From CBDDFQ01 sp965227035 (GTDB lineage Bacteria > Pseudomonadota > Gammaproteobacteria > Burkholderiales > Burkholderiaceae_C): a stretch of DNA of 64,000 bases. The stretch is taken from positions 3,844,001 through 3,908,000 of the forward strand of contig OZ245724.1 in assembly GCA_965227035.1 (NCBI GenBank), in the 5' to 3' direction. The translations under genes and the position numbers were made by a program. Within the stretch, counting starts at the first letter, position 1; each line of letters begins with the position of its first letter. Below, one piece after another: positions 32,664-41,309 of this stretch. The notes beneath the pieces were generated by a model, which did not search any database, was not told the origin of the DNA, and was given only the letters and a program-made list of their open reading frames with translations.

Positions 32664-33599
32664 ATGTCGTTCCACAAAAAATTTTCCCGCAAGACTTCTT
32701 CCGCAGGTCTGATCGCTACCGCTTTCGCACTCACGGTATTCACCGCATCCACAGCCTACGCGCACGTCGCGCTCACCGAGTCGATAGCCGATGTGGGGAC
32801 CAATTTCAACGCGACTTTTCGGATCGGCCATGGATGCGACGGATCGCCCACCAAGGCAATCACGGTGACCCTTCCCGATCAGGTGAAGGACGCAACGCCG
32901 GTAGCCAAGGCCGGCTGGACGGCATCTACCAAAGTGACGCCCGCCGGCAATCAGGTTGTCTGGAACGGCAATTTGCCGAACGACAAAAAAGACGAGCTGG
33001 TTCTGCAAATGAAGCTTCCTGCAAAGCCAACGAACCTGTGGTTCAAGGTTTTGCAGGAATGCGAAAAGGGCAGCACCAACTGGGCTGAAATCCCGGCAAC
33101 CGGCACATCGACCAAGGAGCTGAAGAGTCCTGCTGCGTTGTTGCAGGTCATGGCTCCCCAATTCGCGAATATGCCCATTCGAATCGATGGGGCATGGGTC
33201 CGTTCCACCGTACCCGGGCAAACGTCCACCGGCGCATTCATGAAGATCACCTCGCGCGAGAAGCTCACTCTGATCGGAGGCAGCACGCCTGCCGCGAAAT
33301 TCGCCGAGGTGCACGAGATGAAGATGAACGGCGACGTGATGCAGATGCGCGAAGTGTCGGGACTCGACGTCGCGCCCGCCAAGCCGCTGGAACTCACGCC
33401 GAGCACCCAGCACATGATGTTGATGGATCTGGCGAAACCGCTGTCCAACGGGTCCACGGTTCCGCTGCGCCTGGTGTTCAAGAACGAGAAGGGCGTTGAG
33501 TCGAAGGTCGATATCGAGGTGCCGGTCGGCTTGTCGTTCGCAGGAGCAGCAGGCCAGAAGGATGCGGCACCCGAAGCCATGCATATGCACAAGCACTGA
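32664..33599 (+). CDS. YcnI (DUF1775)-PCu(A)C copper chaperone fusion protein
   Basis: 311 residues with a perfect AGGAGG ribosome site. The signal peptide ends AYA, leaving His34 as the mature N terminus, as in copper-binding YcnI. The YcnI domain spans ~34-160 (FRIGHGCDGSPTKAITVTLPDQV, WNGNLPNDKKDELVLQMKLP). The PCu(A)C domain spans ~165-290 with the exact copper motif H217-x10-M228-x21-H250-x-M252. A His/Met-rich tail (EAMHMHKH) ends the protein. It probably delivers copper in the periplasm to cytochrome oxidase or a related enzyme. The fusion joins two families usually encoded separately. Confidence 0.9.
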   Translation: MSFHKKFSRKTSSAGLIATAFALTVFTASTAYAHVALTESIADVGTNFNATFRIGHGCDGSPTKAITVTLPDQVKDATPVAKAGWTASTKVTPAGNQVVWNGNLPNDKKDELVLQMKLPAKPTNLWFKVLQECEKGSTNWAEIPATGTSTKELKSPAALLQVMAPQFANMPIRIDGAWVRSTVPGQTSTGAFMKITSREKLTLIGGSTPAAKFAEVHEMKMNGDVMQMREVSGLDVAPAKPLELTPSTQHMMLMDLAKPLSNGSTVPLRLVFKNEKGVESKVDIEVPVGLSFAGAAGQKDAAPEAMHMHKH

Positions 33600-33612
33600 T
33601 CTCGATCTGTGA

Positions 33613-33642
33613 GGAAAGTGCCGCATTCACGCGGCGCTTTCC
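33613..33642 (+). terminator. Terminator-like hairpin after the copper chaperone gene
   Basis: A 12-bp stem, GGAAAGTGCCGC / GCGGCGCTTTCC, with one G:U pair and a six-base loop, 13 bases after the stop codon. No U tract follows, so it may be a 3'-stabilising hairpin or Rho-assisted terminator. Confidence 0.55.
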
Positions 33643-33721
33643 CCTATGTGTTCGCTCCAGCCGAAATAAGCTGATATGGTGATCCCAAGACACGCATATC
33701 GACATAAAAACAGGAGCGGCC

Positions 33722-34375
33722 ATGAGCGAATCCCTCGATTTCGGTTTCGGAAAACTCGTTCCGGGTTTCGACTTCCTTCAGTCGCTCGCCAAAGGCGCCG
33801 CGCAATCTGCACCGCAAGTTCCCAACATGGGCAGTTGGGTAGCCCCCACGCTCGATACCGAGGAGCTCGACAAGCGAGTTGCGGAATTGAAGACCGTTCA
33901 GTTCTGGCTCGAGCAGAACGCCAACGCGATCAAGGCCACCATTCAGGCCCTCGAAGTCCAGAAGATGACCGTGTCCGCGCTCAAAGGCATGAACGTGAGC
34001 ATCGGCGACATGGCCGAAGCTTTCAAGATCAAGACGCCACCTTCTTCGGCGTCACCAAAAACCGCATCGGACGGAAACGCGGAATCGCCCGCAGGCGGCG
34101 CACCGCCGATCGTCGATCCGATGCAATGGTGGGGTGCGCTCACCGACCAATTCCAGCAGATTGCATCGGCAGCCATGAAAGACGTGTCGGCCGCTGCTGC
34201 GAAGCAGTCGGTGTCCAAGACAAGGACTGCAACTGCAGAAAAGCCAGTTGCAAAAAAGCCAGTCGCAAAAAAATCCGCTGCCAGTGAGTCAGCCAGTAAG
34301 GCAGCCAATAAATTAGGCAGTAAATCAGCCAATACAGCGGCGAAGAAAACAGTAGCCAGGACATCGAAGCGTTAA
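33722..34375 (+). CDS. phaM: PHA granule multifunctional protein PhaM
   Basis: 217 residues. The N-terminal PhaM domain (FGKLVPGFDFLQSLAKGAA, then LDTEELDKRVAELKTVQFWLEQNANAIKATIQALEVQKMTVSALKGM) is helical and binds PHA synthase. The C terminus (~160-217) is Lys/Ala/Ser-rich with PVAKKPVAKK repeats and resembles histone-H1-like DNA-binding tails. PhaM activates PhaC and anchors PHA granules to the nucleoid. No other pha gene is in the window. Confidence 0.88.
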   Translation: MSESLDFGFGKLVPGFDFLQSLAKGAAQSAPQVPNMGSWVAPTLDTEELDKRVAELKTVQFWLEQNANAIKATIQALEVQKMTVSALKGMNVSIGDMAEAFKIKTPPSSASPKTASDGNAESPAGGAPPIVDPMQWWGALTDQFQQIASAAMKDVSAAAAKQSVSKTRTATAEKPVAKKPVAKKSAASESASKAANKLGSKSANTAAKKTVARTSKR

Positions 34376-34379
34376 CGAC

Positions 34380-35714
34380 ATGAAATTATTTCCCTACGGT
34401 CACGCCACTCATCCTCAATGGCGGATGGCCGCGGCCCTGGTTATTGCGCAGTTGCGCGCGCACATGGCGCTGTCGTATTACGCGTCTGCGCCGACGCTCG
34501 GCTTGCTCTACATCACCGATCACTACGCTGCGTCGGCCGGCGACATCCTCAAATATTTCGAAGGCGAACTGCCAGAAGTGACCGATTGGGCCGGAACGGT
34601 CGGCATTGGGGTTGCAGCCAACAACGCAGAGTATTTCGACGAGCCTGCGCTCACGGTCATGCTGTGCGATTTGCCTGCCGATCAATACCGGGTGTTTTCC
34701 GGCGTTGCGCCGCTCGGCATCGGATTCGATCCGTACACCGCCCTGATTCACGCCGATGCGTCCACACCCGACGTTGCCGATCTGATCGAAGAAATGGCGT
34801 CTCGTACCGATAGCGGGTATCTGTTCGGAGGACTCGCTTCGAGTCGCACTCAGCGGGTGCAGTTCGCGGTGGGCGGCAACGGCAACATCAGCGGATATGG
34901 TGCAGCGAACGGTGTGTTTACCGGCGGCCTGAGTGGCGTCGCGTTCGGTGAGGGCGTGAATCTTGTCTCGCGCGTGACCCAGGGATGCCAGCCGATCACC
35001 CCGATCCGATCGGTGACGTCCGCGTTGAACAATGTGATCCTCGAAATCGATGGCGAGCCGGCGCTCGACGTGCTGCTCGCCGATCTGCAGATTTCTCTGG
35101 AAGAGCCCGAGTCGGCTCTCAAACGGGTGCGAGCCACTCTCATCGGCCTGATGAATGCGCAAGCCGAAGATGACGACGAATTGGACGATGGCGCATTGGG
35201 CGAGTTCGGTGCGCTTGGCGTTCCGCAATCGCGCGACGTGTCTCGTCCCGGCAGCTTCGGCAGCGACGTGATCGTGCGTCACATCATCGGGCTCGATCCC
35301 GGGCGCAAAGGCATTGCCATATCGGACATGGTTCACGAGGGAATGCGCATGGCCTTCTGCCAGCGCAACGTGTCGGCAGCCCGAGCCGACCTGGTTCGAA
35401 TCTGCGCCGAGATTCGCGAAGAGCTCGAGCCGGAAGAAGTCACCCTGGAGACCGCAGCCGAACTTTCGTCTTCGCCCGCTTTATCGAGTCCGCATCCCGC
35501 GCGTCGGATTGCGGGCGCTCTTTATGTGAGCTGCTCGGGCCGCGGTGGTCCGCACTTCGGCGCGCCAAGCGCCGAGTTGCAGATCGTCAGGCGAGCTTTA
35601 GGAGATGTGCCGCTCGTCGGGTTCTTCGCCGGCGGCGAGATCGCACGGAATCATCTTTATGGCTATACCGGCGTCCTGACTGTGTTCACGACCGAAGTGG
35701 GCCATTCCCACTGA
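34380..35714 (+). CDS. FIST sensory domain protein (FIST_N + FIST_C)
   Basis: 444 residues, starting four bases after phaM. FIST_N spans ~15-220 (LGLLYITDHYAASAGDILKYFEGELPEVTDWAGTVGIGV, GYLFGGLASSRTQ, GGLSGVAFGEGVNLVSRVTQGC). FIST_C spans ~240-440 (MRMAFCQRNVSAARADLVRICAEI, GALYVSCSGRGGPHFGAPSAELQIV, PLVGFFAGGEI, YGYTGVLTVFT). FIST domains bind small ligands, often amino acids, and usually accompany kinases or GGDEF genes; none is adjacent. Tight spacing suggests co-translation with phaM. Confidence 0.9.
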   Translation: MKLFPYGHATHPQWRMAAALVIAQLRAHMALSYYASAPTLGLLYITDHYAASAGDILKYFEGELPEVTDWAGTVGIGVAANNAEYFDEPALTVMLCDLPADQYRVFSGVAPLGIGFDPYTALIHADASTPDVADLIEEMASRTDSGYLFGGLASSRTQRVQFAVGGNGNISGYGAANGVFTGGLSGVAFGEGVNLVSRVTQGCQPITPIRSVTSALNNVILEIDGEPALDVLLADLQISLEEPESALKRVRATLIGLMNAQAEDDDELDDGALGEFGALGVPQSRDVSRPGSFGSDVIVRHIIGLDPGRKGIAISDMVHEGMRMAFCQRNVSAARADLVRICAEIREELEPEEVTLETAAELSSSPALSSPHPARRIAGALYVSCSGRGGPHFGAPSAELQIVRRALGDVPLVGFFAGGEIARNHLYGYTGVLTVFTTEVGHSH

Positions 35715-35739
35715 TAGCGACGACGAGAAAATTCGTCCG

Positions 35740-36894
35740 CTAGACGCCCCGCGCCCGATCCTCCGCGAACTTTTTCTGGAACTGCGCAAACGTTCCGGCG
35801 TCTAGCGAGTCCCTTACTTCCTGCATCAGATTCAGGTAGTAGTGAAGGTTGTGAATCGTCGCGAGCATCGGGCCGAGCATTTCGCCGCATCGGTCCAGAT
35901 GATGCAGATACGCGCGTGAAAATCCGCCAGCCGATCCGGTGCCGTGATCGCCCCTGCAGGTGTAGCAGGTGCAGGTTTCGTCGAGCGGGCGGCTGTCGCT
36001 CTTGTGGCGCGCATTGCGTATCTTCAGATCGCCGAATCGTGTGAACAGATGACCGTTGCGTGCGTTGCGGGTTGGCATGACGCAATCGAACATGTCGATT
36101 CCGTTGGCGACCCCGGCCATCAAGTCTTCCGGCGTTCCGACGCCCATCAGGTAGTGCGGTTTGTTTTCCGGCAGCTTTGGGCCGACATGTTTGAGCAATC
36201 GCATCATGTCTTCCTTGGGCTCGCCGACGCTAAGACCACCCACCGCGATTCCCGGCAGATCCAGCTCGTTCAAGCCAGCCAGCGATTCATCGCGCAGGTG
36301 TTCGAACATGCCGCCCTGCACGATGCCGAACAGCGCGTTCGGATTCTCGAGTTTCGCGAATTCGTTCACGCATCGGCGGGCCCATCGCAGGCTCAACTCC
36401 ATCGAGTTGCGCGCTTCGCGCTCGGTGGTGATGTGCCCCTTGCTTTCATACGGCGTGCATTCGTCGAACTGCATCACGATGTCGGAATTCAGCGTGGTCT
36501 GAATCTGCATCGAGATTTCCGGCGTCAGAAATAGCTTGTCGCCGTTCACCGGCGAGGCGAACTTCACCCCTTCTTCCGAAATCTTGCGCATCTCGCCGAG
36601 CGACCAAACCTGAAATCCGCCCGAGTCGGTCAGGATCGGTTTGTTCCAGCATTCGAATTTATGCAGTCCGCCGAACTGCTCCATGACGTCGAGGCCCGGG
36701 CGCATCCAGAGGTGGAAAGTGTTTCCGAGAATGATCTGCGCGCCCATGTCTTCCAGCGAACGAGGCATCACGCCTTTCACGGTTCCATAGGTGCCTACCG
36801 GCATGAAGATCGGCGTCTCGACGACACCGTGATTGAGGGTGATTCGGCCGCGTCTTGCGAGGCCTTCCTGTTTGAGCAATTCGAACTTGAGCAT
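35740..36894 (-). CDS. tgt: Queuine tRNA-ribosyltransferase (tRNA-guanine transglycosylase)
   Basis: 384 residues from ATG at 36894. TGT motifs: TPIFMPVGTYGTVKGVMP, ILGNTFHLWMRPG, PILTDSGGFQVWSLG with the base-binding Asp, GIAVGGLSVGEPKE, HYLMGVGTPEDL, FDCVMPTRNARNGHLFT with the nucleophile Asp, and zinc site CTCYTCRGDH. Exchanges guanine for preQ1 at the wobble base. It forms the queuosine pair with queA but is separated from it by a FecR-type gene on the opposite strand. Confidence 0.97.
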   Translation of the reverse strand: MLKFELLKQEGLARRGRITLNHGVVETPIFMPVGTYGTVKGVMPRSLEDMGAQIILGNTFHLWMRPGLDVMEQFGGLHKFECWNKPILTDSGGFQVWSLGEMRKISEEGVKFASPVNGDKLFLTPEISMQIQTTLNSDIVMQFDECTPYESKGHITTEREARNSMELSLRWARRCVNEFAKLENPNALFGIVQGGMFEHLRDESLAGLNELDLPGIAVGGLSVGEPKEDMMRLLKHVGPKLPENKPHYLMGVGTPEDLMAGVANGIDMFDCVMPTRNARNGHLFTRFGDLKIRNARHKSDSRPLDETCTCYTCRGDHGTGSAGGFSRAYLHHLDRCGEMLGPMLATIHNLHYYLNLMQEVRDSLDAGTFAQFQKKFAEDRARGV

Positions 36895-37093
36895 GGCCGG
36901 AATTGTCCACGAAGCGAGGTTCCGTGATTTAGTGCCGGGCGAAGTTGGAAACACCGTGAAATCGGGTCATCCAAAAATAGTTACAGCGCGTAACCATTGC
37001 GGGAGGCGGCAAAGACCGCTTATTTCGTCCGTCCGGACATCAACCGGTCTATCAACCCGTAAATCGTAGTTATCAAAAATTAAGGTATCGAAA

Positions 37094-38035
37094 GTGATCA
37101 AGCGTAGAGATTTGGGACGCCTCGTCGCGTCCGTTGGCGCCTCCTTGGGCGCCGTGGCTGCCGCTCCTCTGACCGTTCGCGCAGCAACCCCAGCCGCTCC
37201 GGCATCAACCGTCCCGGAACGCCGGGTCATCGTCGAAGCGGTGCAGATGCCCGCCTGGATTTCCCGCGACGGCCAGTCGCTTCCGCTTGCGCCAGGCGAC
37301 GCGATCGAAGGCGGTCAGGAAGTCATCACCGGTCCCAACGCTGGAATCCTTCTGCGATTGCCCGAAGGCAGCATGGTGCGAATGGGCGAGAAGACGCGCC
37401 TGGGAATCAACCGTTTGCTGGTCATCGACGACGAAGGTCGAACAGCCATGCATGCCGATCTCAAGTTGTTCGACGGATTTTTCCGGTTCAACACTTCTGC
37501 CGTTGCCAAGGCCGTTGGAACACGCGACGTGAATCTGGCATTGCGCACCGCGACCGTCGGTATTCGCGGCACCGACTTCTGGACAATGACCGACCCTGTA
37601 CATGACGCCGTATGCCTGTTCGAAGGCAAGGTCGATGTGGGCACCAGCGATCAGGGCAGTCTGCCGCTCGATCGTCCCAATGCGTTCTGGGCGCGCTTTT
37701 TCGAAAAACCGGCGCAACCCGTGGGACTCGCAACGCCTGCCGACCTCGCCAAGTTCATCAGCACATCCGATATGAAGCCGGGCCAGGGCATCGCATTTCC
37801 CGAAGGTCGCTGGCGCATCGTGGCGCTCGCCACGTCGAATTCACGCGAAGGCGTTCAGCTGGTAGGACGACTTCGCGCAGCCGGATTTCCCGCGAACCTG
37901 CGTTCGGTCCGCACTGCACGGGGCGGCTATTCGGTCACGCTGGACCACTTCGCGTCCAAAGACGATGCATCCGCGGTCTTGCGCAAGATCGGAGCTATCG
38001 AAGGCGTGAGCGGCCAGATCGAAATGCAGGCTTAA
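37094..38035 (+). CDS. FecR-domain protein with C-terminal SPOR domain (GTG start)
   Basis: 313 residues from GTG at 37094. The N-terminal signal carries KRRDLGR before a hydrophobic AAAPLTVRAAT stretch, perhaps a Tat-type signal. The FecR domain spans ~45-170 (PLAPGDAIEGGQEVITGPNAGILLRLPEGSMVRMG, VGTRDVNLALRTATVGIRGTDFW). A SPOR-like domain spans ~235-310 (GRWRIVALATSNSREGVQLVGRLRAAGFPANLRSVRTARGGYSVTLDHF). The protein should be periplasmic and may bind peptidoglycan denuded of stem peptides. Its last four bases overlap the end of convergent queA. Confidence 0.85.
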   Translation: MIKRRDLGRLVASVGASLGAVAAAPLTVRAATPAAPASTVPERRVIVEAVQMPAWISRDGQSLPLAPGDAIEGGQEVITGPNAGILLRLPEGSMVRMGEKTRLGINRLLVIDDEGRTAMHADLKLFDGFFRFNTSAVAKAVGTRDVNLALRTATVGIRGTDFWTMTDPVHDAVCLFEGKVDVGTSDQGSLPLDRPNAFWARFFEKPAQPVGLATPADLAKFISTSDMKPGQGIAFPEGRWRIVALATSNSREGVQLVGRLRAAGFPANLRSVRTARGGYSVTLDHFASKDDASAVLRKIGAIEGVSGQIEMQA

Positions 38036-39099
38036 GCCGCGAGGTTTTTGCGAGCCAGCAGCATCGAATCGCCGTAGCTGAAAAAGCGATAGCGCGACTC
38101 GATGGCGTGACGGTAGAGCGCCATGACGTGCTCGTACCCTGCGAACGCGCTGATCAGCATCATCAGCGTCGATTTGGGAAGGTGGAAGTTGGTCACCATC
38201 AAATCGACGAGTTTGAATTCGAATCCCGGCGTGATGAAGATATCGGTCTCGCCCGATGACACGCCGGTTAGCGCCCACGATTCCAGCGATCGCACGCTGG
38301 TCGTTCCCACTGCGACGATTCGTCCGCCATTTGCCTTGGTGCGTCGAATCGCGTCCTGTGTCGTTTCGGAAATTTCGTAGCGCTCGAAGTGCATCTGGTG
38401 CTCGGAAATGTTTTCGGTCTTCACCGGCTGGAAGGTTCCTGCGCCCACATGCAGCGTGACGTTGGCGCGTGAAATCCCGCGCTCGCTCAAATGCGCCAGC
38501 ACAGCTTCATCGAAATGCAGCGCGGCGGTCGGTGCGGCAACCGCACCCGGTACACGCGCGAACACGGTTTGATAGCGCGACTCGTCTTCGGACGAATCGG
38601 TGTGCGTGATGTAGGGCGGCAGGGGCACATGCCCGTGACGTTCCATGAGCGTGTAGGGCGAATCGCCAGCATCGTTGTGCAGGCGGAATCGAAACAAGGG
38701 GCCGTCGGCATCGGGCCAACGGCCGAGCAGGGTCGCACCGAAACCGCCGATCATGTCCAGCGTCGCGCCCACGAGCGGCTTTTTGCTGGTCTTCATGTGG
38801 GCGACGACTTCATTGCCATCGACTACTCGTTCGATCAAAAGCTCAACCTTGCCGCCGGTCGATTTTTCGCCGAACAGACGCGCTTTCACCACCTTGGTGT
38901 CGTTGAACACCAGCAAGTCGCCGGCTTTCAAAAGATCGGGCAGATCTCGAAAGGTGCGATCGTGAATCTGTGCCGATGTGCCATCGAGTAGACGCGATGC
39001 GCTTCGCTCGGATGCGGGATGTTGCGCGATCAATTCTTCCGGAAGCTGGAAGTCGAAATCGGTCAGAGAAAAGGTGCGGGAGGGGGTGGGCGTAGGCAT
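38032..39099 (-). CDS. queA: S-adenosylmethionine:tRNA ribosyltransferase-isomerase
   Basis: 355 residues from ATG at 39099; an upstream in-frame ATG at 39195 would overlap recG. QueA motifs: FDFQLPEELIAQHP, GDLLVFNDTKVVKARLFG, DGPLFRFRL, HVPLPPYI, YQTVFARVPGAVAAPTAALHFDE, ITLHVGAGTF-type (VTLHVGAGTFQPV), GGRIVAVGTTSVRSLES, FEFKLVDLMVTNFHLPKSTLMMLISAFAG. Converts preQ1-tRNA to epoxyqueuosine. Divergent from recG with 20 bases between starts. Confidence 0.97.
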   Translation of the reverse strand: MPTPTPSRTFSLTDFDFQLPEELIAQHPASERSASRLLDGTSAQIHDRTFRDLPDLLKAGDLLVFNDTKVVKARLFGEKSTGGKVELLIERVVDGNEVVAHMKTSKKPLVGATLDMIGGFGATLLGRWPDADGPLFRFRLHNDAGDSPYTLMERHGHVPLPPYITHTDSSEDESRYQTVFARVPGAVAAPTAALHFDEAVLAHLSERGISRANVTLHVGAGTFQPVKTENISEHQMHFERYEISETTQDAIRRTKANGGRIVAVGTTSVRSLESWALTGVSSGETDIFITPGFEFKLVDLMVTNFHLPKSTLMMLISAFAGYEHVMALYRHAIESRYRFFSYGDSMLLARKNLAA

Positions 39100-39119
39100 A
39101 GTCGAGGCAGAATTGTCCC

Positions 39120-41309
39120 ATGCCCGAAACGCCAGAACAAAAGTCAGAACGCAGGCGAGCCACGCCCCGAAAACAAGGGAATAAAGCAACTGCAAAAAAT
39201 TCTGAAACGACGTCTGACAAGGCGTCTGAAAAGTCGGGCGTGGGAAATCAGATCAGCATCGCGCAGAAGGCCTTGATGAAGCTGGGGCTTCGCAGAGACA
39301 TCGATCTCGCGCTGCACTTGCCGCTTCGATACGAAGACGAAACTCGAATCGTGAAGTTGTCTGACTCGCAGCGCGGGCGAATCCACGAGGGCGACACGAT
39401 CCAGATCGAAGCAACGGTGACTCACGCGGAAGTGAGTTTCCGTCCGCGACGCCAGCTGGTCGTCACTGTCGACGACGGATCCGACACCTGCACCCTTCGT
39501 TTTTTCACTTTTTATCCATCGAACCAGAAAGCGCTTGCAGTAGGCGCGCGCGTGCGAATTCGCGGCGAACTGCGCGGTGGATTCCTGGGGCTGCAGATGA
39601 TGCATCCCACCGTTCGCGCTGCAGGCGGCCCGCTTCCGGACTCCCTGACGCCTGTCTATCCGACCTCGGCCAGTCTTCCGCAGGCGTATTTGCGTCGCGC
39701 CGTGTCGTCTGGCTTGAAGCGTGCAGATCTGGCTGAGTGCATCCCTGCAAATCTGCCGGATCGACCCGCGCTGAGTCTTCGGGAGGCGCTCGAATTTCTT
39801 CATCACCCGTCGCCCGATGTATCGATCGCGCAGCTAGAGGATCGCACCCATCCGGCATGGCAGCGATTGAAGATGGAGGAGTTGCTGGCGCATCAGATAT
39901 CCCAGTTGCAATCGCGCCGCGAACGGGATCGACTGCGTGCGCCATCGTTGGTCAAAGCGAAGGATGGCGTTTACGCGCGACTGCTTTCGTCGCTGCCGTT
40001 TGCGCTTACTGAGGCACAACGGAAAGTCTGCGCAGAAATCGAAAACGACGTCGCGCGCGGTGTGCCAATGCACCGGCTGCTGCAAGGCGACGTCGGTTCC
40101 GGCAAGACCGTGGTCGCCGCTTTGTCGGCAGCCATCTGCATCGACGCGGGATGGCAATGCGCATTGATGGCTCCGACCGAAATTCTGGCCGCACAGCACT
40201 TTAGTAAGCTCGTTGGATGGCTGGAGCCGCTCGGCGTACGTGTTGCTTGGCTCACGGGAAGCCAGAAGAAAAAAGAACGTACGGCCATGCTGGAGCTTGT
40301 CTCCTCGGGCGAAGCGGGCCTGATCATCGGGACGCACGCCGTCATTCAGGAGCAGGTGCAGTTCAAGCGGCTGGCGCTCGCGATCATCGACGAGCAGCAT
40401 CGATTCGGCGTTGCGCAACGATTGGCCTTGCGATCGAAGATGACCGAGGAATCGCTGGAGCCACACACGCTCATGATGACCGCGACGCCGATTCCGCGAA
40501 CGCTCGCGATGAGCTATTACGCAGATCTCGATGTATCGACGATCGACGAGCTTCCGCCGGGAAGAACGCCCATCGTCACCAAAGTGGTGGCCGACAGCCG
40601 TCGTGACGAAGTGATCGCACGAATCCGCGCTCAGCTTGCGCAAGGCAGTCAGGTGTATTGGGTGTGTCCGCTCATCGAAGAAAGCGAAGCACTCGATCTG
40701 GCGAATGCCACCGAAACCCACGCCGAGCTGACCGCCGCGTTGAGCACGCCCGAAGGCGAGCCGCAGGTCATGGTGGGGCTGCTTCACTCGCGAATGTCGC
40801 CCGCAGAAAAGAAGGCTGTCATGTCTCTTTTTACCGATGGCGCGATGGCGGTGCTGGTGAGCACGACGGTCATCGAAGTCGGCGTCGACGTGCCGAATGC
40901 CTCGCTCATGGTGATCGAACATTCCGAGCGATTCGGCCTGAGTCAGTTGCACCAGTTGCGTGGTCGTGTCGGCAGAGGGCGCGCCGCGTCTGCCTGCGTG
41001 TTGATCTACACAGCACCCGACAGCGGACGACTCGGCGAGACCGCACGTGCACGTCTGAAGGCGATGGTTGAAACGGCGGATGGATTCGAGATCGCACGAC
41101 GCGATCTGGAGATTCGCGGCCCGGGAGAATTTCTGGGATCGAGGCAATCGGGCGCGCCGTTGCTTCGATTCGCTGACATGCTGACCGATATCGAGTGGCT
41201 CGAATGGGCACGTGAGCATGCACCGCGAGTTCTCGATGAATCGCCCGATCTGGCGGTGCGGCTGGTCGCGAGGTGGCTCGGCGACAAGGCTCAATACATC
41301 AAGGCCTGA
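39120..41309 (+). CDS. recG: ATP-dependent DNA helicase RecG
   Basis: 729 residues. A Lys/Ser-rich N-terminal extension (~40 residues) precedes the wedge/OB domain (LALHLPLRYEDETRIVKLSDSQRGRIHEGDTIQIEATV). Helicase motifs: I GDVGSGKTVVAA, Ia MAPTEILAAQHF, II IIDEQHRFGVAQR, III MTATPIPRTLAMSYYADLDVSTIDELPPGR, V STTVIEVGVDVPNASLMVIEHSERFGLSQLHQLRGRVGRG. Acts in replication fork reversal and branch migration. It ends 11 bases inside the convergent glycosyltransferase gene. Confidence 0.98.
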   Translation: MPETPEQKSERRRATPRKQGNKATAKNSETTSDKASEKSGVGNQISIAQKALMKLGLRRDIDLALHLPLRYEDETRIVKLSDSQRGRIHEGDTIQIEATVTHAEVSFRPRRQLVVTVDDGSDTCTLRFFTFYPSNQKALAVGARVRIRGELRGGFLGLQMMHPTVRAAGGPLPDSLTPVYPTSASLPQAYLRRAVSSGLKRADLAECIPANLPDRPALSLREALEFLHHPSPDVSIAQLEDRTHPAWQRLKMEELLAHQISQLQSRRERDRLRAPSLVKAKDGVYARLLSSLPFALTEAQRKVCAEIENDVARGVPMHRLLQGDVGSGKTVVAALSAAICIDAGWQCALMAPTEILAAQHFSKLVGWLEPLGVRVAWLTGSQKKKERTAMLELVSSGEAGLIIGTHAVIQEQVQFKRLALAIIDEQHRFGVAQRLALRSKMTEESLEPHTLMMTATPIPRTLAMSYYADLDVSTIDELPPGRTPIVTKVVADSRRDEVIARIRAQLAQGSQVYWVCPLIEESEALDLANATETHAELTAALSTPEGEPQVMVGLLHSRMSPAEKKAVMSLFTDGAMAVLVSTTVIEVGVDVPNASLMVIEHSERFGLSQLHQLRGRVGRGRAASACVLIYTAPDSGRLGETARARLKAMVETADGFEIARRDLEIRGPGEFLGSRQSGAPLLRFADMLTDIEWLEWAREHAPRVLDESPDLAVRLVARWLGDKAQYIKA

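Noticed and set aside
32637..33626. A 329-codon frame opposite the copper chaperone fusion
   Set aside because: The plus strand contains the exact PCu(A)C motif and a perfect ribosome site.
34200..34365. Repetitive Lys/Ala codons, first suspected to be a CRISPR or DNA repeat
   Set aside because: Units are short, irregular and in frame (PVAKKPVAKK); it is the DNA-binding tail of PhaM.
39834..41294. A 486-codon frame opposite recG
   Set aside because: Composition is arginine/histidine-heavy and repeat-free; the plus strand has all RecG helicase motifs. Antisense shadow.
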